A DNA stretch of 64,000 nt, taken from Orychophragmus violaceus. Taxonomy: Eukaryota; Streptophyta; Magnoliopsida; Brassicales; Brassicaceae. Under the pieces are notes generated by a model. That model was not told the origin of the DNA. It made no database searches and worked only from the letters and a program-made list of their open reading frames with translations. The stretch covers positions 28,108,067-28,172,066 of the forward strand of contig CM058230.1 of the NCBI GenBank assembly GCA_030180135.1, read 5' to 3'. The first letter of the stretch is position 1. Every line of letters starts with the position of its first letter. Of the stretch, positions 52,335 through 62,487 are shown in pieces. Position numbers and translations under genes: made by a program.

Positions 52335-55300
52335 TGCTAGATCGCAACAAACCTCACCCGAGGCAAATCAACCAGGTCACGCAGCCAAAGAACGAGGCCG
52401 AGCGCTTCAGGATCGTCCATGAAGAGCGAAGGAAACAGGTTGCCTTCGACGAGGAGACCGAACAAATCAACGCAGCAGCAGCCGCGGACAAAAGAGCCCG
52501 CGACGAAGAAGAAGAAGACGGAGCACGTCCGAGGAGACGAATAAACATGATTATGGGAGGACTGCCTATGGTCAACGATTCAGTTCGATCGATAAAAGAA
52601 TACGAACGGAGGGCCACGGCCGCCCAGCACTACCGACGAAACGCCACCGACGAGCTCAGAATCGGCGAGGAAGTGAGTTTCACCGAACAGGATGCCGAAG
52701 GAGTGGATCGACCGCATAACGATCCACTCGTCGTCGCCATGAGAATCGGCGACTGCGAGGTAGAAAAAATTCTGATCGATACCGGCAGCTCGGTCGACCT
52801 AATTTTTAGAGAAACGCTGCAACGAATGGAGCTCAGCGACTACCGTATCACACCATCGACGAGACCACTAACCGGCTTCTCGGGAGACTCGATCAACACA
52901 ATCGGAACAATCAAACTTCCAGTCTACGTCGGCAGAATCACCAAGCTGATCAAGTTCGTAGTCGTCGACCGACCAGCTATCTACAACGTCATCCTCGGCA
53001 CGCCTTGGATTCACGAAATGAGGGCGGTCCCATCCACATTTCATCAATGTGTCAAGTTCCCAACTCCATTCGGCGTGTATACACTACGAGGAGATCAGAG
53101 GATATCCCGCACATGCTTCCGTATCGAGCACAAAATGCGCCATAAATCACAAGCATACCTAGTCGCGGAGCCTCGAATCGAGCTGCCACCTCTCGATCGC
53201 CCGCAGAAGGACGCAATAGTACAAATCAACATCGACATTCGCGATCCCGAACGCTGCGTCGGAATAGGAGCCGACCTCCGAGCTGACCTACGAGACAAGC
53301 TGATAGAATTCCTGAAGGAAAATACCACGACCTTCGCCTGGACGACGACTGACATGACTGGAGTCGACCCGACCATCGCATGTCACGAACTGCACGTCGA
53401 TCCAATCTTTAAACCAGTCAAACAGAAAAGACGAAAGCTCGGCCCCGAACGCGCCAAAGCTGTCAACGAAGAGGTAGAAAGACTTTCAAAGGCAGGTTCG
53501 ATCACCGAGGTGAAGTATCCGGACTGGTTGGCAAATCCCGTCGTAGTGAAAAAGAAGAACGGTAAATGGAGAGTATGCGTAGATTTCACCGACCTCAACA
53601 AGGCGTGCCCAAAGGATAGCTTCCCGCTTCCGCACATTGATCGACTCGTCGAAGCGACCACCGACCACGAGTTACTATCGTTCATGGACGCCTTCGCCGG
53701 GTATAATCAGATTATGATGCACCCAGACGACCGAGAAAAGACTTCCTTCATCACTGACCGCGGGACATATTGTTACAAGGTTATGCCCTTCGGGCTCAAG
53801 AATGCAGGAGCAACTTACCAGCGCCTCGTAAACCGAATGTTCGCCGAACAGCTCGGCAACACAATGGAAGTTTATATTGACGATATGCTCGTCAAATCCG
53901 CTTTAGCCGACGACCACATCAGTCACCTCGCAACATGTTTCGCGAGCCTGAACAAGTACGTAATGAAGTTGAATCCAGCAAAATGTACTTTCGCGGTCAC
54001 ATCGGGAGAGTTCCTTGGTTACATCGTCACAAAGAGGGGCATCGAAGCAAATCCGAAGAAAATAACGGCGATCACCGAGCTCCCATCTCCAAGGAACACC
54101 AGCGAAGTCCAACGACTAACCGGACGTGTCGCAGCCCTGAATAGATTCATCTCTCGATCAACGGACAAGTGTCTCCCTTTCTACAATCTTCTTCGTGGAA
54201 ACAAGAAATTCGAGTGGGACGCTAAGTGCGAGGACGCGTTCCAACAGCTAAAGACCTACCTCTCCACCCCACCAATTCTGGCCAAACCCGAGGAAGGAGA
54301 GACGTTGTACTTATACATCTCCGTGTCAACCTCGGCAGTTAGCAGTGTGCTCGTCCGCGACGATCGAGGTGACCAAAGACCCATTTTCTACACAAGCAAA
54401 ATCTTCGACGACGCTGAAACACGCTACAATACACTCGAGAAGCTCGCTTTAGCAGTCGTCGTCTCAGCTCGGAAGCTCCGCCCTTATTTTCAGTCACATT
54501 CGGTGGTCGTACTCACAAACCAACCAATCAGGACAATCCTGCATAGTCCGAGCCAGTCAGGAAGAATTGCTAAATGGGCGGTAGAGCTAAGCGAGTACGA
54601 CATCGAATACAAACCCCGAACCAGCGCAAAGGCACAAGTCCTGGCTGACTTCCTCATCGAGCTACCACCCGAACTCACTTTCAACGAAGCTTTGCCTCCA
54701 AAGGAGAAATGGATTCTGTTCGTAGACGGCTCCTCATCAAGAAACGGTTCGGGTGTAGGAGTCAAATTGACATCCCCGACCAGCGAACTAATTGAACAAT
54801 CCTTCCGCCTAGGATTTCCAGCTTCAAACAACGAAGCCGAATACGAAGCACTGCTCGCTGGACTACGACTAGCCGCAGTGGTAGGAGCAAAGAAAGTAGA
54901 TGCGTTCGCCGACTCGCAGCTGGTCGTAAACCAATTCAACGGGGAATACGAAGCAAAAAACGAGCGCATGGATTCATACTTAAAGCTTGTCCAGGAAATC
55001 ACCGGACGGATTGGGTCGGTCACGCTAACCAAGATCCCTAGAAGCGACAACTCCTCTGCCGACGCACTGGCCGCCCTAGCATCGACTTCGGACCCCGATC
55101 TTCGTCGAATCATTCCAGTCGAATGCATAGCTCGACCAAGCATCGCACTGAACGAAGATGTACTTCTCATTACCGAGGAAGAAGAAGGATTGGACGATGC
55201 TCATAGAAGCAACGAGGAGGTAATTAAGGGTACCGATCCCGAGCACGCTACTACCATCGACTGGAGAGACGAAATCAAGGACTATATACTAACGGGGAAG

Positions 55301-56500
55301 GTCCCCGAGGATCGTTGGGCAGCTCGCCGTTTAAAAGCTCGCTGCGCTCGGTACGTAATAATGAAGGACGAACTATTCCGCTGGAGCGCGTCCAAGGCAC
55401 TATTGCGATGCATAAACGGGCAGGAAATCAAATGGGTCACCGAGCAAACTCACGAAGGAGCAGGCGGAAATCATACAAGCGGCCGAGCATTAGCCGCAAA
55501 GATAAAGCGACACGGTCACTTCTGGCCAACCATGATCGCTGACTGCGAGAGCTATGTTGCCCGATGCGAGAAATGCCAGAGGCACGCCCCAAGCATACAC
55601 CAGCCAGCCGAGCTCCTCACCACCGCAGCCACACCCTACCCATTCATGCGATGGGCGATGGACATTGTCGGACCTCTCCCGGCTTCGCATCAAAAGAAGT
55701 TCATCCTAATAATGACCGATTACTTCACCAAGTGGGTTGAAGCCGAATCCTACTCGGAAATCAAAAACCTCGACGTTCGGAAGTTTGTTTGGAAGTACAT
55801 AATCTGCCGTCACGGTATTCCTTACGAGATCGTAACCGACAATGGTTCCCAGTTTATCTCCAATCTGTTCGAAGGATTCTGTGCGAGGTGGAAGATACGT
55901 CTGAGCAAATCAACACCGAGGTACCCACAAGGTAATGGGCAAGCCGAGGCAACAAACAAAATGATCATCGACGGTCTGAAAAAGCGAATGGAAAGTAAGA
56001 AAGGCCTCTGGGCCGACGAGCTCGATGGCGTTCTCTGGTCTCATCGGACCACCCCGTGAACATCAACCGGCCAGACACCTTTTTCACTTTCTCACGGAAT
56101 GGAGGCAATGTCCCCAGCCGAGATGTGTGTCCCAACAATACGCCTGAGTATCGCGCCCGAGCACGAAGACCTTAACAACAACATGATCATCGACTGCCTC
56201 GATCAAGCAGAGGAACTACGAGACCGAGCGCTCCTACGTCTCCACAACTATCAGCAGCAAATCACGAGACACTACAACAAAAAGGTCAAAGGACGCCGCA
56301 TCGTGGAAGGTGACCTCGTTCTCCGGAAAGTGTTCGAAAACACACGGGAATGCCGAGCAGGAAAACTCGGCGCGAACTGGGAAGGTCCGTACATCGTTTC
56401 AAAGATAGTAAAGCCCGGGGTTTACGAGCTCGTAACGATGAAGGGAGAAGCCATTCCACGCTCTTGGAATGCAAACAAACTCAAAAAGTACTACTACTAG
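52334..56500 (+). pseudogene. Ret POL: PR-RT-RNase H-aRNase H-integrase, single TGA near the end
   Basis: Numbering from 52334 (not a real start: it opens with GTG and is fused to gag). Protease DTG at D149. Reverse transcriptase with YIDD at 514-517, then a first RNase H domain and a second, archaeal-type RNase H beginning at D798 (Phe-Val-Asp-Gly-Ser). Integrase has the HHCC finger from H1040 and catalytic D1110, D1169, E1205 (DD35E). TGA at 56057-56059 replaces what is probably an Arg CGA codon between Thr-Pro and Thr-Ser. The same frame then runs on through the integrase C-terminal domain to TAG 56498-56500. All catalytic residues are present, so one CG-to-TG type change is the only visible lesion in pol. 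Confidence 0.92.
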
Positions 56501-57248
56501 GCCGAGCATCTCTCACCAAAAAAAAAAGAAGCCGAGCATCGCGCGCAAAAAAAAAAAAAAAAAAAAAACGAGCATCTCTCGCTCCAAAACCGAGCTCGCT
56601 ATACACGAGTTCGAGTAATATGTAAAGTGAACTACGATCGGCTTGATCCCCTTTCGGAGTACGTAGGCAACCTCTCACGAGGCTCAGCTATATCAATAAT
56701 AAAATTTTATTAAGTTCAATTTTGTTTCAACCGCACCAAACAGATCGACATCCTGGCCAGATGTTCGATACACTTTTAAGCCGGGCCAAGTTCCCGCACA
56801 AGGCTGATCGACAGTAAATAAGCCGAGCATAGCTCTCGCACACTGTCCCGATCAGACCTTAGGGGTAAGCCGAGCACTCACTCGCACCCGACCCGTGGTG
56901 AAACGAGCATAGCCTCAAAACCCACAACTAAGTAAAAGCCGGGCCCAGTTCCCGCACAAGGACGACTGACAGGAAAATAAGCCGAACACAGTTTCGCACA
57001 ACTGTTCCGGTCGGTCCTACGGGATAAGCCGAGCACCTCGCTCGCTCCTCGCCAAAATCAACTATCTAACACAGACCGAGCATTTCTTTCTTCATTTGTT
57101 CCAACTTAGACATTTTTTAAAAAAAAAAGAAGAGGAAGGGGGAAGAAAAGCGAAGAAAAATAAAATTCATTAAAAGTGCTCAAAAGCACGAATCCGTTTA
57201 CAACAAGCTTCACACAAAAAAAACAACAAAGATCCATAAGGAGAAAGT
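56501..57248 (+). repeat. Ret spacer with A-tracts and a 158 bp tandem repeat
   Basis: After the pol stop come GCCGAGCATC words separated by A-runs (to about 56600). A unit of about 158 bp then starts at 56778 and again at 56936 (AAGCCGGGCC(A/C)AGTTCCCG...), about 80% alike by eye. The non-coding 3' part of Tat elements often holds tandem repeats. The antisense gene ends at 57249. Confidence 0.75.
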
Positions 57249-60171
57249 CTAGGAAGCCTCGGGAGCCCGATCTTCAGCTGTATCCTCGTTTCCGCTCCCG
57301 TCCACCACCGAAGATGTCACGAGCGCACGATTCGAGACAGACTGATCCAAAGCAGGCATTGAAGAAGCCCCATCGACTCGACCTGGACTACCTGGCGGAG
57401 TCATAACAAAATCCCCTTCAACCAGGTCGGTAAACTGAATCGAGATGAGCGCCTGCTTGAAACGAGCAACATCCGAATGCGCCTTGGCTATCCTGTCGGG
57501 AGGAATAGCAAACCCTTCCTTGACGAGCGCCTCCAGCATCGACGCAACAGCAGCAGCTTGGTTCATCAGTGTATGGTTTCTCCTCCCAAGCTCTTTCTCT
57601 TCATTGGCTTTCTTTATCTTGGAAAGCCGAGCCTGCGCCTTGCTCGATATACGCTCCTTCTCAAGCAAAGAGGTCATGAGTCGAGCACATTCCGACTCCA
57701 ATTTACTCTCAAGGTCTGCAACCCGAACCGTCAGTTCATCGGCCTCGGCCCGAGCATTCGAACAATCGGCCAGACACTCCCTGTTCTCGACATCCAACCG
57801 AGCATTCTCGGTGGAAAGCTCAGCAACCTTTTCCTCCAAAGCCGACACCTTCTCCTCCTCAACCTTGAGAGATGAGCGAAGCGCCTCTGCAGCAGCTGCC
57901 ACCTGGCGATACCCTTCTAGCTCGGAAATAGTCCTTTCGGCTTTACCGAGCTCCCTCCTCAGAGTACAGATCACCCTCTCAAGATCAACCCGATGACTCT
58001 CATACTCATCGAACAGCAGGTTGTAATGAGCAAGCCCCTGAAGAAAACAGGGACCACCGGATCAGAACCAAGTAATTATGAAGGGAAGATAAAAAAAAAG
58101 GGGAGCTTACCCGAGCAAAACTTTTTGCTGCCGCCTTTTTATTCTCCGCGAAAGGCGTACGGTTAACCGGAAGAAGCTCCCTCGGAGGACTATCCCTCAG
58201 CATACGGAACAAATCCGCACAAGCTTCTCCATCACGGATAATCGGTTTGGAGCCCTCATAGCTGAAACCAAAATCAAAGTCGGTGACCGCATCCTCGTTC
58301 TGATTCCCGGGAGAACGGTTTCCATCCTTCTCACCCTCCCGACCAGCCTCAACACCATCTTCATCCAAAGGATCAAGCAGAGGATCCACGTTCTCGGGAT
58401 GAACCACCAGCTCACCCCCTCCTATAATAGGATGTCCGGGCGCCTCAACCGAAGAATCGTTCGCTTGACCCCCGACAAACGTCTCCGCATCGACAGTTCT
58501 CTTCTTTCTCTTCCTCTCCAAAGGAGGTACTCCGGAGGGCTCCTCCGTGTCATCCCCTTCGGCACCAGCCGCGCCATCATCACGAGTCCTTTTCTTATTC
58601 TTCTTCTTCCTCCGATGCTTCTCGGCTCGCTCAGCTTCAATCGCATCCACCGTCGCGCTCACCTGAAGAAATAAGTCTCGATGATACTCATTCACAAAAA
58701 TCATCCCCGAAGGTACTGGCCCGACCGACGGGGAAAAAGGACGATTGGGATCCAGGTCAACATACATTACCTCCTCGTTCGGAGGGATGGTCGGGGGCTG
58801 CGGATTGATAAGATTCTCCCCGACGTAATCAAAAACTTCGACGTCCATCTGACCCATATCTACCGCTTGTTTGCCTCCCTTCGTGTAGAGATAATAAGGC
58901 TGACTGTTTAGGTCGATCAAAGATTCAATCGAGCGGAGAAGACAATCTGCCAAAATCCTCAAATCAGAAAAAGGAAAACCGAGAAGATGATCAAAAGTAA
59001 GGAAAAAGGGGAAGGGGAGCAAATCTCACTCTGATCAAGGCTCTCGAAAGCTCGCCTCACCCGATCAGCTTTGACTTCTGGCCACTTCTCAATCCCACGA
59101 GCAACAAGTTTCCTCAAGTCGTCCCGAAAGTTATCCGGAGGAGAAAGCGTAGTAGGATGACGATCTACCAACAAAAAAAAACGAGCATGAGTTAGTTAAT
59201 TCAAGGAAATAGTAAAGCGAAAAAGGATTACCATGAAAACGATTCCATTTCGTCCTATACGGTCTGTTCGGATCTGGAACCGAAGCCTCGTTCACCCGAG
59301 CGTAAAAATACCGATCCTGCCAATTATTGACCTTCGACGGCTTAGCAATAGAAACCTTGAGATCGAAGAGAGCCCTCATACTCACATAGCGAGTCCCAAG
59401 AGTCGTACCATTCGCAGAAATAGACGAGATCTCCTCGAAAAATCGAAGGCTCATATCCACGCCACACTCGGCAGCTAAGATGGTACAGCCGACTATATTC
59501 TGAACGGCCGAAGGACTCAGCTGGGACAACGCGATCCTCCTCTCCTCGCAATAGGCGACGAGCAACTTTGAAAGAGGGAACCGTAGATGGATCTGATTGA
59601 ACCAAAAGTCGTACAAACATACCCATCCCTTCGGACAATCCCAAGGCCTCTGGTGCGGCTCGGGTCTACGCAACTCAAGTTGACCGGCTCCACCACTGTC
59701 ACAGTTGTCAACCAACCACTTTAAGTTGTCGTCGGTACACTCAGTGGGGAGAACAGGACGAAGAGGACGAGTTTTCTTCGTCTCCTCGGGATCTCCCGAA
59801 GCCTGCTGACTCATCCTTTTCTTTGACCTGCTCGGAACCGGAGAAAGAGTCCCAAGAAGCGCCTGATCAACCTGCCAAACGTCCTCCTCTTTCAACGGAA
59901 AAATCACCGATGGACGCCAAGGCCTTGATCCGTCGTCGTCCGAATCTATCAAGTGAGTAACCTGAATATTCGGAGCACCGAGCAAACTAGGAACAGAACC
60001 AACCGGACCTTCTCGGAGGAACGACCCGACAATCTCTGTCCGCCCCGAACTAGCTGAAGAATCTGACTGCACAGCGGATGAACTAGATCGAGCAGAATTG
60101 CCCGGAGACGGTCTTACCGAGTACAAATCCTCACGATCGGACGACGACTGAGAATGAGATTCAATCCTCAT
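57249..60171 (-). CDS. Antisense extra gene of Ret, four exons, gypsy-type transposon protein with coiled coil
   Basis: Proposed exons on the minus strand are 60171-59232, 59164-59030, 58946-58111 and 58037-57249. All three introns are GT...AG and the exon sum is 2700 nt, an exact multiple of three, giving 899 residues with no internal stop. Exon 1 has a Ser-rich start, then a conserved block (Gly-Trp-Val-Cys-Leu-Tyr-Asp-Phe-Trp-Phe, Leu-Ser-Gln-Leu-Ser-Pro) like the 'putative gypsy type transposon' domain of plants. Exon 3 contains a Lys/Arg-rich probable nuclear signal. Exon 4 is a long heptad-rich coiled coil and an acidic end. A TATA box lies about 110 bases upstream, inside the element. 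Antisense ORFs are known from Tat-lineage elements such as Retand and Grande. Their function is not known. The intact frame suggests selection until recently. Confidence 0.8.
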
Positions 60172-60282
60172 GTTTACAAACTATACAACAAACAACAATC
60201 TAGAGAGAGAATTCTAGAGAGAAGGGAGAGCGAATTACCTGCGGAAGGAGAGAAATGAAAACGGGAAGGAGCACCGCGATAT

Positions 60283-60290
60283 ATTTATAA
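60283..60290 (-). promoter_or_regulatory. TATA box of the antisense gene
   Basis: Minus strand TATAAATA (context GCTTATAAATATATCG), 112 bases before ATG 60171, independent of the LTR promoter. Convergent transcription with gag-pol is implied. Confidence 0.6.
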
Positions 60291-60531
60291 GCAAAAAGGG
60301 GAGATCTCGAGACAAGAACAATGATGGCCCCCTACGCACCTCTTCGTCTTCCGGCGGTTATAGGTATCATCACTACTCCAACAAATCTTCAGTATCCGGC
60401 TCTTCCCAAGAAACCGTTTGAGCTTCCTAAGAAGAAACGGTAGGACCGACCAGATCCATTCCGAATAAATACCGGCCCAACTAACACATCATCAAATACG
60501 TCAACTCCAAGCGCACGAAGATCGACGAACT

Positions 60532-60542
60532 GGGGGGGGGGG
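60532..60542 (+). other. Ret polypurine tract
   Basis: Eleven G residues, then CTTAC and the 3' LTR. Primer of plus-strand DNA synthesis. An unusually pure G run. Confidence 0.8.
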
Positions 60543-60547
60543 CTTAC

Positions 60548-61170
60548 TGTTATAGGTGGGCTTAGCACTCCACCCACTTAGAAGGCCCAGGATTTATTCT
60601 CCATTTAAAGGCCGGCCCAACAGAAACAAAACAGCCCAAATACGTACGCTCGAGTGCAGCTTATCACTCTCGGCTCGGCTCGGCTAAGCCGAACAACGCA
60701 AGTCGGCTCAGCTACGCTAGCATCCAAACAACGTACGGCTCGGCCCACTTCGTCATCAAGTACGGCCCATCCGCACGAGCCCGACAAACGGTCAACGGCC
60801 TGTGAAAAGTACGACCGTATTTTACTATAAATAGAAGTCGTCACTGTACATTTATGCAACTTTTTGGGGATTTGTGCACTACTTACTACTTTCTCTCTCT
60901 AGAATCCATTTCCCGAATTGTAAATTGAGCACGTCTCTCGACCTGCTCGGATATCTGAATATAAAGACACGCTCGTTCCGAGCATATTATTCTCTTTTAA
61001 CGAACCCGAACACGATTCTCTTCTCGTTCATCCCGAGCACACTTCTAACTCCTGCTAGTCTCTGAATCTAGTCGGTTCTCTCTCAAGAACAACTTAGTTC
61101 CTTCGGACCGAGCACGTCAACTCTCTAGCAAGACGCGCATCCCGACCTTGTGACCATCTCGGTTATCACA
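60548..61170 (+). repeat. Ret 3' LTR
   Basis: 623 bp. Differences from the 5' copy seen by eye: two near the start (GCACTCCACCCAC versus GCACCCCACCTAC), one in GGCTCG(G/A)CCC and one in GTAAAT(T/C)GAGC. TATA box at 60826-60833. Directly preceded by the G11 tract. Confidence 0.94.
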
Positions 61171-62487
61171 AAGCTCAAGGAATTTTTGTAGAAAACCAAA
61201 AAATCAAAACCTCTTGGTACTTCTTGTCTCCCAACTGCTGCAGAAATAACAATCTTAATCTCATAGTTTTGTCCAAAATCTTGATAACTCTTACTGCTAG
61301 CGAATGGATTTTTTCATGTCTGTGCAAGTTCCTTTCCTTCCAGATACTATATAATGTGGCTTGAAATATGTAAATGAAGACAAATCTTTGGACACGGTTC
61401 TGATTTAGATTAGAGAGGATATCAAGAAGATCATCCCAAAATGTTGTGAGGTTGTTTTGCAGAATCCCTTTCGTGAGTTGTTTTCATATTTGGCGTGAAT
61501 ATTGGCAGTCGAAGAAGAGATGCTTTGTTGTTTACAGTGGATCTTGACATATAACACAACCAGAGCCTGTCTTGAGAATTTTAAGGCCACAAACTAGAGA
61601 CATAAATGTGGCCGGTTTTGAAGTTTCATAATAATTTTTAAAAACTTGAGAAATAAGAATATGTGTTAAACAAAAACTATAAATATTTTAAAACACAAAA
61701 GATCGATGTGAAAAGAGTGTATAGTTATCTACAACTTATATATAATAAATGAAGAATCTAAAAAAGGAAGAAAAGATAAATGGGAAGAAGAGAACGACAT
61801 CGATAAAAAAAGGAAGATATAATTAGACTTACTTTAATTTCCTTTTTTGTTTGCTTGATTTTATATTATAATTGTAAATTAAAAATAAAAAGTTGAGCTA
61901 TCACATATGTTTAGAAGCTCAAACTCAACGCAATCTATTCATGCATCCCATTGTGAACCACTACACCTAAACTAACTTTCGGAAAATTGTGGCCGATAAT
62001 TCATATATTTGTCGGCCACAAGCCCATGCTTCATTGGTTTGGCCCAAGGGCCGGCTCTGAACACAACCCAAATGTGCATTCCCATTCCACCGCTGCATAA
62101 CATCTCCAGCAGTTAGCCTATTTTTCATCGCTAGCCAAGCTACAAATGAGTACTTTGGGGTCTCGTGTCTGAACCAGAATATTTTACTCCAACTGCAAAT
62201 CGGGTGCGGCATCCTTAACTGGCTCCAAGTTGTAAGTGTCCACATTTCCTCCGGAGGGCAATGTCTGCCGCAGTTGAAGCCACTGTTCTTATTTTGGCTA
62301 TTTCCTCTTCTACATCATTTAGACTATGGTTTCTATGTTTGTGCCGGCGATGAGTGTTAACTGCTTCCTCCACTATGAAGCCTCGGTTTGCCAATATATC
62401 CCATAGACATTCAAGCTGAGACCAGTAGTCATAATACCAAAATGAAGTCGTAGTCTCTAAACCAATTGTAATGGTTCTTGCCCAACC
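61171..62487 (-). pseudogene. LINE ORF2 C-terminal remnant (zinc-binding RT-associated domain)
   Basis: Read right to left. 62487-62250 gives a Trp-Tyr...Trp...Leu-Trp-Asp-Ile-Leu block. 62245-62068 gives the Trp-Ser...Phe-Trp-Phe-Arg-His...Pro-Lys-Tyr-Ser-Phe motif of the plant LINE 'zf-RVT' domain. After the hAT insert it continues Cys-Val-Ile-Cys...His-Leu-Phe-Phe...Cys from 61560, then Phe-Gln-Ala-Thr-Leu-Tyr-Ser-Ile-Trp-Lys-Glu-Arg-Asn to a stop near 61183. Several stops and frame changes. The reverse transcriptase core and ORF1 are missing (5' truncated). The 3' UTR is on the far side of Ret (49965-50068). Confidence 0.8.
61561..62059. mobile_element. Non-autonomous hAT element (499 bp)
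   Basis: Terminal inverted repeats CAGAGCCTGTCTT at the left and, reversed, CAGAGCCGGCCCTT at the right, with a perfect 8 bp duplication AACACAAC (61553-61560 and 62060-62067). The 8 bp duplication and CAG...CTG ends place it in the hAT superfamily. No transposase. It splits the LINE finger domain, and removing it restores Gly-Cys-Val-Ile-Cys in frame. Confidence 0.85.

Larger units (their letters stand above)
50069..61170 (+). mobile_element. Ret: Tat/Retand-like Ty3/gypsy element, nearly intact, with antisense gene
   Basis: 11,102 bp with 623 bp LTRs (TGTTATAGG...TATCACA) and a perfect AAGCT duplication (50064-50068 and 61171-61175). Order: LTR, primer site, gag, PR-RT-RNase H-second RNase H-integrase, repeat-containing spacer, antisense spliced gene, G11 purine tract, LTR. 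By eye the LTRs differ at about four positions. The second RNase H and the antisense ORF are hallmarks of the Tat lineage by family knowledge. Damage is limited to one TAG, one frameshift and one TGA in gag-pol. Confidence 0.93.

Noticed and set aside
54490..55170. 226-codon minus-strand frame opposite Ret RNase H
   Set aside because: Shadow of pol codon usage. It overlaps catalytic domains and has no start context.
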